Shown here: one piece after another, positions 1 through 11,400 of the stretch | Position numbering within the stretch: the first letter of the stretch is position 1 | Layout of the letters: each line of letters starts with the position of its first letter | Assembly: GCF_001540865.1 (NCBI RefSeq) | Contig: NC_033630.1 | Coordinates: forward strand, 5,944,393 to 6,008,392 | Direction: 5' to 3' | Origin: Ananas comosus | Lineage: Eukaryota; Streptophyta; Magnoliopsida; Poales; Bromeliaceae | Length of the DNA: 64,000 nt | Position numbers and translations under genes: made by a program | Notes under the pieces: generated by a model | Databases searched by the model: none | What the model was told of the DNA's origin: nothing | The model's input: only the letters and a program-made list of their open reading frames with translations

Positions 1-500
1 TCTTCCTCTTCCCTCTTCTTCGTTGCCGGCGAGGGAGGAGATGCGGCAGCGGTGGCGAACCCTCTCCCTCTTTCTCTTCCTCTTCCCTCTTCATCTCTCT
101 CTTCCTCTTTCCCCTTCTTCTTTCTCTCCCTCTTTCTCTTCCTTTTTCTTCGTCGCCGACGAGGGAGGAGATGTGGCTACTGCGGCGAACCCTCTCCCTC
201 TTCCTTTTTCCCCTTCTTCCTCTCCCTCTTCCTCTTCCTTCTTTTTCGTCACCGGCGAGGGAAGAGATGCGGCGGCGGCGGCAAACCTTCTCCCTCTTCC
301 TCTTCCTCTCCCTCTTCATCTTTCCCCTTCTTCTTCCTCTCCCTCTTCCTCTTCCCTCTTCTTCGTCGCCTGCGAGGGAGGAGATGCGGCGGCGGCGGCG
401 AACCCTCTCCCTCTTCCTCTTCCTCTCCTTCTTCCTCTTCCCTCTTCTTCTTCCTCTCATTCTTTCTCTTCCCTCTTCTTTGTTGCTGGCGAACCCAACC
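1..500. repeat. Pyrimidine-rich minisatellite with GC-rich core
   Basis: A CT-rich tract is punctuated by a repeated core (gcgagggaggagatgcggc and variants) starting near 31, 161, 256 and 373, so the unit is about 95-130 bp and is present about four times; it probably continues left of the window. All three plus frames stay open for over 140 codons and give only Ser/Pro/Leu/Phe-rich low-complexity peptides. I take this as a consequence of composition, not coding. It ends in a GCC-repeat stretch near 520-530. Confidence 0.7.
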
Positions 501-3031
501 CCGACCTCGCTGAAGTGCCGCCGCCGCCGCCGTCCGCTCTGGTGGCCCGAAGAGGGAGAAAAAGAGAATGAGGAAATGCTTTTGAAGGGACATATTTGTT
601 AGGGCAAAAATATTATTTCACGAATCCACTTTTAAAAAATAAACAGTTCACTAACGGATTCTAACCAGAGGGACATATTTGCATACATTAGGATTTTTGC
701 AGGAACAACTTATGAAAATTGAGTTTTGCAGGGATATATTTGTAATTCACTATGTTTACAAGAACGTGTATGCAATTAACCCTTATGTAAATTATATTAC
801 CTATACGAATTGAAGTTGTGGAGAAAAACACTGCATTCAAATTGTTAAGTTTGAAAGTCACTAATTGGCTCGAATTAAATAAAAAAATATATAAAATCTA
901 TCTCAACTGTAATCCATTTTAATCTAGCAAGCTACATTTGACTTTTAAAAAATTTGATTTTACTAATAGCTTTTTAATTCTTTTGATTTGGTGTGTTTTG
1001 CTCAAATTAAATGACGGGGATGTAAATTCAAATCCGACATTTGGCTTGAAGCGTTTGAATCCAACTGCTACAATTGAAGCTGCTATCGATTTGGGTGTAG
1101 TTCCAATTGCTGTAGTTGAAACTGCATAAGAGGGTCCACTACAGTCATTGGATCTACACGCAAATTAGTTGCAATTTCAACTGCATTTGTTTTGGAGAGT
1201 AACTTGAAATAGGAGGTAAACTTATATCTCTAATTCTTTTTTAATAAAAAATATATTTTTTTATATTGAAGGTAATCTCTCCACCTGATAATATGCAACC
1301 GAATAAATAATTTATAATTACAACACTTTCTACTGTATCCAAATAAATGAGATATACATAATTGTAATTGTTGCATCTTCAACTGCACGTATATTTAACT
1401 CCAGTATAATTTTAACGCCGACGTACGAAAAAAATGTTTTATTATTAGTGTGCTGACTTATACAGTTAAATTTAATTTATTTATGACACATTAATATATT
1501 GGTAGGTACAGCAGTAATCTATGTCAATTTCAGAATACCTATAAAAGCAATTTCCACCAAAAAGACTTGTAGTAGAAAAGATTAGATAAAACTATATAAC
1601 AAAATAGAATTTTAGTTAATTCCACCTACTTGTTGGATACTTAATTAACCTGTTACTTCTCTCAACCAAATTTGCAGAGCAAATGAGCACAAGGGGAACA
1701 TCTCACGCAAGACTCTTTACGTACGCTTTTTATAATGCTTAGATTGGAATTTGGAATCTAATACCTGCCACCGAAAGAATATATTGGAAAGGTAAGATGC
1801 TCCTTTCCTACCATCTCTTTCTCCTCATTTTGCTCCCAATAACAAAGTTACGAATCATTATTATATACCAGTAAACCATAATGTATAAATTGCACTGCTA
1901 GATCCTGAACTTTGCATCAAGTTTTCATTTTGATCCTAATGTTCAATTAATATTTGTTACTTGCATCTTGTTTATCTGTATTTTTATATGCCATAATTTT
2001 TTTGTATATTTTTATCAACTTCATAAGTTCAATTCGGAAATCCAATTTTTATATATAAAAAAAATTATGGCTCAATGAGTTATAAATTTGAAATATATAA
2101 TAAATGTATGAAACGTAAAAATACATGTGTACTAGGTGTGAGCGATAATTTATTCTGTAATAATAAATGCATCAAATGAGTAAAGCGAGCTCTTTTAAGA
2201 GTTTAAAAATTCAAGGACCAAAGTAAATCTTTGTTCAAAAGTTTGGAAACCACAAATAAAAGGATGGAATATTAGCTTTTCCAATTGTTTCATATTAGAT
2301 GATGGATCTACAATAAAATATCATTGTTACGTTGCATGCTCCTTTCTTTCTTATCTCTGTGTGTACTTTAATCATTTTTTAATTCAAAGCGTGAAAAGCA
2401 AATTTAAAAATAATAGGGTTAACTTCAAATACCATTTTTTTGTGGTTTTGCATTTTCTCACTTTAATATCCTATGGTTTAAATTTTAAAATGTATCAAGT
2501 TAGCATCATGTTGTTTTATTTTTATTTTTTCATCAGCTTTTTCGTTAATATTTTGTTAAATTATATAAAAAAAACTTCAGATATCCCACCTAGATTTATC
2601 GAATATTCACTTTAGTACATTTTAGTTTTAACTTTCTCACTGATTTAACGAAAAAATTAGTAAAATTAATATAAAAAGATAAAAATGAAACCAAATGATA
2701 TTAAATTGATACACTTTAAATTATAGTATATTAAAATAAAAAAAATATGAAACCACTACGATGGTACTTAAAGTTTTTAAAATAATATTAATTAACACCC
2801 GCATTGCTTCTTGTATTGATTTTCTACCCCAAGTTCTTTGTACTTTATGTTACTCAATATTTATTTATTTATTTCGCCTTTTTTGTGTGCATTATTTATT
2901 TATTTATTTTTTGCAATTAGCCTATGTAAATTTATATTTGTAATAATAATTCTCTCATTGACACGTGAGAGCCATGTTAGAATTTTAAGTTGAACATAAT
3001 TTTTCTATCTTATTAGCAGCACGTAGACTAA
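501..3031. other. AT-rich intergenic DNA, repeat remnants
   Basis: No gene is supported here. Near 575-780 there are repeated phrases of the type 'gggacatatttg', which also appear just right of the assembly gap at 48.9 kb, suggesting remnants of one interspersed element. Near 1890-2240 a stretch opens with 'aaattgcac' and contains 'gatcctgaactttgcatc'; similar openings occur near 4115 and 62590. Short reading frames at 938-1129 and 2361-2615 lack recognisable domains and sit in AT-rich sequence. Confidence 0.5.
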
Positions 3032-3480
3032 GGGGCCTTTAGTTAGATATAATTATAAATGCAATATAGTTGGAGATATATGTAGCTGAAGATGTAGCAA
3101 TTTCAACTATATGCATCGTATTTGGTTGGATGTAATAAAAAACGATATAATTATAAATAATTTATTTTATTACATACAGTTAAAAATAATTTTTAAAATT
3201 TTATTATTTTATATATATGATAATGAGATTACCTCTAATGTTGAAAAATATATTTATTTTTATTTTAAAAATAATTACGAAAGCAAGCTTATATTTTGTT
3301 TAAAGTTATTCTCTCTAATTGCTTCAGGTGAAACTGCAATCAGTTTGAGCGTAGTTGGGACTTCTCCTGCAGTTATTACGCAACAATTGAAGTTAAAAAT
3401 ATCAAATCAGACACTGAATTTATATTTATATACAGTTATAATTACAGTACAGTTGTAATTATATATAACCAAACGATCCC
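3032..3480. mobile_element. Probable Tourist-like MITE
   Basis: The left end reads ggggcctttagttagatata and the reverse complement of the right end reads gggatcgtttggttatatat, an imperfect terminal inverted repeat. The element is 449 bp, AT-rich and non-coding. The flanking triplets are taa (left) and tta (right), close to but not an exact 3-bp TWA target duplication of PIF/Harbinger-type elements. An old, mutated copy is the simplest reading. Confidence 0.5.
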
Positions 3481-3483
3481 TTA

Positions 3484-4900
3484 TATAAGAGAAAATAAGG
3501 TGGTTCATTTTGTTATGTCCTATTCAACTTGGACGTCCAACATGACACACACACATAACAAGTAGAGGATCATTTTTTGTAAATATAATTTTGCACAATA
3601 TATTTGTAAATGAAAAAAAATTTTAGAGAAAGCTAAATGTTAAAAAATATATATTTATTTTATATTAGTCCTACGTGTATATTATACTAGCTCTTCCCTG
3701 AGTTCCCTCCCTTTATTAATGAAATGCCGTAACACCAACGAACGAGGGAGAGTCAAATCATATGAGAAAATGAAGATACGTAGAATAAGTGGGGCTTGCT
3801 TTTAATGCAGGAACACATGCATTAGCCTTGCAATATACTCCCAACACTACCCTCAAATGTGCCCCAAGTTAATGCTGTGCCATTTAGCCATGTACTTAGT
3901 AGCATTTTCCCATATTCTATATATAGAGTAATGTTTTTTGTGCGTTCCAAAAAAAAACTATAAAAATTTTTAAAATCTCTAATGTTTTTTATTTATCTTG
4001 TAATTTTTTTAATATTAAAATTTTTAAAAAAGTTATTAAATCTTATAATTACCCCTTTTTTTTGAGTGTGTCTAACTAGTATTTTTTTTTTCAAAAAATA
4101 GAACAAATAGAAGAAAAAGGCCAAATTGCACATTTGGTCCTCAAACTTTGAGGAGCGTGACATTATGGTCTTAAAATTTCAACTTCTTATAATTTTTTAC
4201 TTAAATTTTTAAAATTATTGCAATCAAGTCTTGCATTTTAATATAGTTAATTAAATGTCGATACGTTGTTAATATTAAAGTAATATAGTTGGGTTGGGAT
4301 TGATTACGCGATAATAATTAAGATGGTATATATATATCTTCGACATCAACGATATGCTAATATTATGTCAGTTAAATTGAATTATAGAATTTAACTTTAA
4401 TAATTTATAAAATTCGAGTTAAAAATTATAATAGATTAAAGTTTAAAGATTAAATATCGTGCTTTTGTGCTTTTGATATACATTGCATGAAAAATATAAA
4501 AAATGATAAAATCAAGAAAATAAATAAATTAGTTCTGATTTCTAATTAAAACCCAACATACAAATATTAGCTATTTGGAATCTTTAGCGTACTAAACTAC
4601 TAATTTATTATCTTATTATTGTAAATGATCAATTTCCTAATTTTTAAAAACATAATAGAATAATTGTATAATTAATTAATTATTTTGTAATTTTTGTGCG
4701 GAAAGCATTATTATATTACCTCTGATGAATGATAAATGCGCGGAATTATATTTAAATATACAACACATTAGGTTGCCAAGGGGATTTGAGGAATTAATTA
4801 TCGAATTAATGTGACCATTTAAGTTTGAAAAACCAAAAAATTATTATTTTGAATTTTTAGACACAACGGTTCATTTTTCGAGTTAGGAATGTCAATCTCG
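3484..4900. other. Intergenic, no gene seen
   Basis: AT-rich sequence upstream of the callose synthase promoter. A stretch near 4110-4470 begins 'aaattgcacatttggtcctc' and resembles the stretches near 1890 and 62590, so it is probably a dispersed non-coding element. I see no conserved reading frame. Confidence 0.5.
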
Positions 4901-4921
4901 TAATAAACCGAAACATTCGCC

Positions 4922-4930
4922 CTATTTATA
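4922..4930 (+). promoter_or_regulatory. Candidate TATA box of the callose synthase gene
   Basis: ctatttata lies about 530 bp upstream of the start codon and just before a C/T-rich leader, which suits transcription starting near 4950-4960. It is assigned from motif and position only; no transcript data are available. Confidence 0.45.
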
Positions 4931-5173
4931 ATGAACATCTCCCCCCACTCTCCGCCCAAAGTTCCTCCACTCTCCTACTTTTTTTTTTCCTTTTTTTTTT
5001 AATATTCTTTTTCTTTTCGTTTCTTTTCCCACCCAATTCCATCGACTCTTTTTCCCACCCTCGTCACTTCCCCTCTCCTCTTGAAGCTTGCTTCGTGCAG
5101 AAGCTCTCTCTCTCGCTCTCTCTCTCTCATTCTTATCCTCCATTATCGTCCTCCTCTTCCATCGTCTCCTCCC

Positions 5174-5194
5174 ATGGCGAGTCCCGAGATTTGA
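5174..5194 (+). promoter_or_regulatory. Six-codon upstream ORF in the callose synthase leader
   Basis: An ATG in good context (cccATGG) opens a frame Met-Ala-Ser-Pro-Glu-Ile and stops at TGA 5192-5194. It lies in the presumed first leader exon upstream of the main ATG at 5457. After removal of the proposed leader intron it would be the last upstream ATG before the main start, so it could modulate initiation. This is inferred from sequence; use of the leader is not shown. Confidence 0.35.
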
Positions 5195-5218
5195 TCGCTT
5201 CTCTCCGAGAACAAGAAG

Positions 5219-5224
5219 GTAACG

Positions 5225-5274
<50 letters not shown>

Positions 5275-5427
5275 GATCTCCTCTTCTTTTCGAGCTCAGT
5301 TTCAAGGTTAAGATCGCTTTATTCGGTGTTCTTGATGCTTCTTTGGAGCTTTTGATGTAGTTTTGGTGTTCTTAATGGCGTTTCCTCTCTCTTCTTGGTC
5401 GATCGTGCTTCTTCTTGAGTTGAATAG
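5219..5427 (+). other. Candidate 5' UTR intron with (CT)n microsatellite
   Basis: A donor (aagaag|gtaacg) at 5219 and an acceptor (ttgaatag|gtgg) ending at 5427 would remove 209 nt just 29 nt before the start codon. The interval contains an uninterrupted CT dinucleotide run at 5227-5273; a shorter CT-rich run lies at 5103-5128. CT-rich leaders are common in plant genes. The intron is proposed from splice consensus only. Confidence 0.4.
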
Positions 5428-5456
5428 GTGGTTTTCGGGCTCGGAACCGAGATCCC

Positions 5457-8400
5457 ATGTCGTCACCTTCGTCGTCCCGAGGGGGACCGGCACAGCCCCC
5501 GCAGAGGCGGATTCTGCGGACGCAGACGGCGGGAAACCTGGGGGAGTCGATCTTCGACAGCGAGATCGTCCCCTCGTCGCTCGTCGAAATCGCTCCCATT
5601 CTCCGCGTGGCGAACGAGGTCGAATCCAGTAACCCTCGCGTGGCTTATCTATGTAAGTTTCCGATGTACGTTCTTTGTGTTCCACGTATAGTATAGTGTT
5701 TGTTTTGATTTCAACTGCTTGTTCTTGAATGCTTTGGTGTTCAACAATCACATTAGCTTGTTTACTGTCTTAAGAAAGGGTAAGTTGAATGCTTTGATTG
5801 TCCGCGTTTCGAAAAGGTCAACATATTATTTCTCTGATATTAATGTGCACTCGTTTGGTTACCGGATAATAATTTTGGAACGACTCCTCTTAAGAAGTCA
5901 TATCTTGGCCTAATCTTCAAACAGATTGTCTCTGTTCTTTAACTTTTTGTGTGCTATTGAAGAGTGGAGCATAAGAATAGCATAGTAGGGGTTATACTAT
6001 AAGTCTATTGCAGATGTAATCTTCTAGAATCAAGAGGAATGGTCTTCACTTTTCTCTGGGTTGATGCCTTTTCTTTTTGTGCAGTCAAATTCACATATGG
6101 CAAATTCTGTAATAGTTTTATGCCTGTATGATATTCTTGAATTGATATCTTCCATCTCTTGTAATCTAAATCACAACTGTTATGTTTACCAATGTGTAGG
6201 CCGATTCTACGCATTTGAGAAAGCTCATAGATTAGATCCAACTTCAAGTGGGCGTGGTGTGCGTCAATTCAAGACAGCGCTTCTCCAGCGGCTTGAGAGG
6301 GTGCATTTTTCTTCTATACCTTTAATTTGTGATCAAGTTCTTATGTATTACCTCATTTAATGGGCTTGTCATTTTATGCACATGGAAATTGGAGATTATG
6401 TTGTAACCTGTTTGAAGTTATAAGCAAATCTTTTTACATATTGGCGTAGTTGAACCTGTTATTTAAAATTGATTGTTTGCCTAGTCTGCAGGCAACCTGT
6501 GTCAAGTTTTTCTGTTTCTTGTCTATGTCAAGAATTGTTTTGTTTGATATCAATCGTTTTGCTTGTTGATAATTCTGTAGAAATCAAAATTTCATGTCAA
6601 TTTGGAAACGGATAATACAAAGCTGATATCTACCTTGTGTGCATTCTTAGCCAGGGAAAAAAAAGTTTGAATATAAATTTATATAGAGGAAGTATTGAAG
6701 TGATTTGCTATTTAATTTATGCCTGTAGATAATATCATTTACCTCCACATCTGGTGAACATTTCACCTTTTTTGTTATGATGCTTGGAAATATTTCTGCA
6801 TACATTGGTTGTGTTTAACATTTTTCATTGATCGTGCAGTTTTATAAGCATTAAGCGTTTTACATAATATGTTTCGTAGACATCTTAGCACTCTTTCGAC
6901 TTCTTTATATAAAGGCACAACTTGTAATAGTCCCATTACCCTGTCAGGAGAATGATCCCACCTTGATGGGAAGGGTCAAAAAGAGTGATGCACGAGAAAT
7001 GCAGAGTTTCTATCTGCAGTACTACAAAAAATATATTCAAGCTCTGAAGAATGCTGCTGACAGAGCTGATCGGTAATTTCATATAATTCCATTTATCAAC
7101 TAGGTTGGTCTCATGTCAATAGTATTACTCTACTTGCTAAGATTAGATATTTAACCATTTTATTATCCAGTGCTCAACTTACCAAAGCATACCAAACTGC
7201 CGCTGTTCTATTTGAGGTCTTGAAAGCAGTCAATCTCACACAATCTGTTGAAGTTGATCACGAGGTATATGGTACTTTAGCTTCTGGTGCTCTTTCATTC
7301 TGCTTTATTGACTAACTGATTTCTGTTCAACTAGATGGAAACTGTTTGATTTTTTTACTCTTTTTTAGATATTGGAAGCACACAATAAGGTTGAGGAGAA
7401 GGCAAAAGTCTGTGTGCCTTTCAACATTTTACCTCTAGATCCTGATAGTGCGAATCAGGCTATCATGCAGTATCCTGAGGTTTTTCTCCTATCCTCTAAC
7501 CCAAATGATTTCTCTTAAATAACCAAAGGACAACTTAAGAACCTGTCTTACACTGTTATGCTTAATTGCAAGATTCAAGCTGCTGTTAACGCTCTTCGCA
7601 ATACGAGAGGACTTCCATGGCCGAAGGATTATAAGCAGAAGGTTAATGAGGACCTTCTTGATTGGCTACAAGCTATGTTTGGCTTTCAGGTGAGGCACCT
7701 AGCAGTAACACCCTTGTTATTCATTTGCACTGTAATTATTATATCCTTAAAGATTGGCCATAAGTGGGATTCACGAAAGAGTAAACAAAAGGTGGTTTTG
7801 GACCAAATCAAACTGGCACATACCGGCTTGGTTCAATACTAACCTCCGCACTAGGGGCACAAAGTCAGGTTTGGTTTGGTAGGGAGCAGCGCCGTTGGCT
7901 AAACATGGTTCCTACCTGCCAACCCTACGCAAGGGCATCCTTGTCCTTGATAGATGTGAGATGTTGATTGTTTATTTTTCTTCTCTTTTATCATTTCTTG
8001 ATGATGTTTTGAATTTTTGAACTTGCAGAAGGATAATGTTTCTAATCAGAGGGAACATTTGATTTTGTTGCTTGCGAATGTCCACATACGGAAGTTTCCG
8101 AAGTCTGATCAACAACCTAAGGTTCATTATTAAGTTCTGTTGAAATCTATGCTTAATCCATTGTAGTGCACACATACAAACATGTATCTTACCTGAGGTG
8201 CTTTCTATGAAGTTGGATGAACATGCATTAAATGATGTGATGAAGAAGTTGTTCAAGAATTACAAGAGGTGGTGCAAGTACTTGGGTCGAAAGAGTAGCC
8301 TTTGGTGAGTATGAAGCATCTAGGCTATATCTTTGGATTATCATTTTCTCTTTGTAAATCATCTATTCTTCTTTTGTTCTAATATTCTAATGCCATTTGT

Positions 8401-11400
8401 AGTTACAAAAGTTTAGCACACAACACAATTTTACTAGAAGCATTATAATAGTTTCATCGTGTTTGTTTCTTGAACAATTTCAGGTTGCCTACTATCCAGC
8501 AGGAGGTGCAACAACGCAAATTACTCTATATGGGTTTGTACCTTCTTATATGGGGTGAGGCTGCAAACTTGCGATTTATGCCAGAGTGTCTGTGCTACAT
8601 CTATCATCATGTACGTTATCAATCAATAATTAAGTGTTATCTTTTGCCAATATTTAAATCTTCTTAAAATGAAATTAATTGAGTGGAGTATTTGTGTAAC
8701 TTCCTGACTTTTGCACACGCTTGTTTCTATATATCTCTTCGGGGCTGTGCTGGCAGTATAGGTTTGTTTAATACTTAAACTATTGTCTCTTTGGATAGAT
8801 GGCATTTGAGCTTTATGGTATGCTAGCTGGGAATGTAAGTTCCTTGACTGGTGAATATATTAAGCCAGCCTATGGAGGTGATGAGGAAGCCTTTCTAAAG
8901 AAAGTTGTTACACCAATTTACGAGACAATAAAAGAGGTTTTTCACTCTCAATCTTCAGTTCAACTATCTTAATTTAAGTTTATCAATGTTCTCTCATGCC
9001 TATGTACTCTACACTGTTCAGGAAGCTGAAAGGAGTAAAAGAGAAAAAGCAAAGCATTCTCAATGGAGAAACTATGATGATTTAAATGAATATTTTTGGT
9101 ATGGAAAATTTTATCTGCAATATGAACTTTTGAGTTACTCCTTCTATCCATAGATTCCTCTCATTTTCTCTTTTGGTCAATATGCAGGTCAGCTGAGTGC
9201 TTTCGCCTTGGTTGGCCAATGCGAGCTGATGCTGATTTCTTTTGTCAGCCTTTAAATTCAATTTCTGAAAGAAATGGAGTAAGCTACTTACTTCTAATTT
9301 ATATTCTTTGTCTTATACTTTCTTTTGCATTGTGAAGTTTTGTATATAGTGGTGCCTCTATACAATATTTGTAGCCACTTGAACTTTAATTGCTATAGAA
9401 TTTTTTCTTATATCAGCGTGCTTAGGTAAAGGCATATTACATAACACTTCTTCTATGCCTAATCACCAAATTGTACAAATCGTTAAAGTTTCTTTTTATC
9501 CATTTATTCACTAATAGTAATAGTTTCTTTGTATCCATTTCTATATGTGGGTTGAGACACAAGTCTATATGGCACCTTACATGTAAACATTAACTAGAGC
9601 CTGTAAACTTCTTGCAAAGTTTTAGAATACCAAACTATTGCAAGTCTATATAGCAACTTTCATGTGTACTGTATGTAAATACATATCGTTTGTCTTCGTC
9701 CTCATGCACACTATTTCTTCCGATATAGTATGTCAAAATACTTTTACATGCGTATCATAAAAAAATTATCAAAATCTCTTTTTTGATAGTTGAGACTTGA
9801 TTTGGACTTTATTGTTTCAGGAAAACAAAGCCAGATTTTACAGATGGACAGGAAAAGTCAATTTTGTTGAGATACGCTCATTTTGGCATATTTTTCGAAG
9901 CTTTGATAGAATGTGGACCTTCCTTATCTTAGCTTTACAGGTAACTTCTTTTTTATTGCTCTTTTATTTTTTCAGAGTAATACTAGCCTAGTTATTTTGT
10001 CGAATAAAGATAACCTTCTCCCATCTCCTTATGTCTTTTGTAGGAGACCTACCATAATAAAATGTGCAATGAAATTGGTACCTGATATTTTTGACACTTA
10101 TTTTTCCTGATATAAAAATATTAAATTTCATTGTCTTCTTTAGAAAAAGCACGAAGCAATTAGATAACAATATATATTTCTTAGATTTATTTTCTCCATC
10201 AACAATATTGTTTTGACACTAGGTTATGGTAATTCTTTCTTGGAATGGTGGTTCCCCAAGCGATATTTTTGACCCTGATGCATTCAAGAAGGTTTTGAGC
10301 ATTTTCATTACCGCAGCTATACTAAAGCTAGGACAAGGTAAGACAGTTTTGTGAATATCTATGATTTTAGCTTTATCTGTTTCTTATACTCTATTATTTA
10401 AGGTTGATTTTATAGGACAACTTCCTTTTTCTTTGCTCATTGCTATTTTTTTATGAGTTGCCATTTAGTATGCTTGAGAGGATTTATTTATCATCCCTTC
10501 TTTCTCTCTCTATATTGTGGCAACTTCAGTAGTTGCTCTGTCTATCGAGCCTCGTAGAGCATCCAAACTCGTTGACCTATACTACTATTTGAGCCAAATT
10601 ATGTGCATAATAAACACTTAATTGTAAAAGATCTCTGTGTTTCCATTTGTTACTCTAATTAGTTAAGTTATTACATTAGCTAAATAAACTGCATGCTATA
10701 AATTTTCTAGAAATGAAAACCTGCATATTCATGCACGACTGCAGTTTTTTATTCAACACGTGTTGCAAGATTAGGTGCATATATATGTATACATACTTAC
10801 CTACGAATGCAAGTTTATATCTCATGTTTGTTGCTTGCAATTTCGATAGGAAAAATACTTTTAGAAGCTTGGAAGATGTAGCTAGTTTTCTGAAGACATA
10901 TTTTAGAAGAGAAAATCATATCGTTGCTGTTTGCAATAGCAAATTACAGAGCAACCTTTTCTTCTGCTCCTGCCTCGTTCTTTTCTCTTTTTTCTTTTTT
11001 TGTGTCTCTTCTAATTCTCTTTTTAAATTTTTTTTTTTTCCCTTCTCTTTCTCCTTCTTCTCTGCCACCGTCTTCTTTTTCATTGTTCTCCTCTTTTTTT
11101 ATTTTCCTCCTCCCTTCCTCTTCCATCTCTGATTTCTTTTTCTGCTTATTATTCTTCTTCTTTTGATATTACTGGTGTTTATGGTTTTGCCTTTTCTCTT
11201 GTTGTTTGTGCTTCATCTTCTTCTGGTGTTGCTTTTTTAGCTTCTTCTTTCACTTTTACAGTCACTCTTGCTCTTGTTTAATTTGTTGCTTCTTCTACCT
11301 TTTTTTCTTTATCTTTATCTTCTCCTTCTTTTTACTCTTGCTCTCCTCCTTTTATCTTTCCTTTTTTTTCCCCTCTTCCTCCGTCTGCTCTTCATTTTTT

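Noticed and set aside
938..1129. 63-codon open frame upstream
   Set aside because: No domain, AT-rich surroundings, no promoter or splice context.
4922..5305. Minus-strand Arg/Glu-rich open frame
   Set aside because: It is the reverse of the CT-rich callose synthase leader; repetitive codons come from the CT microsatellite.
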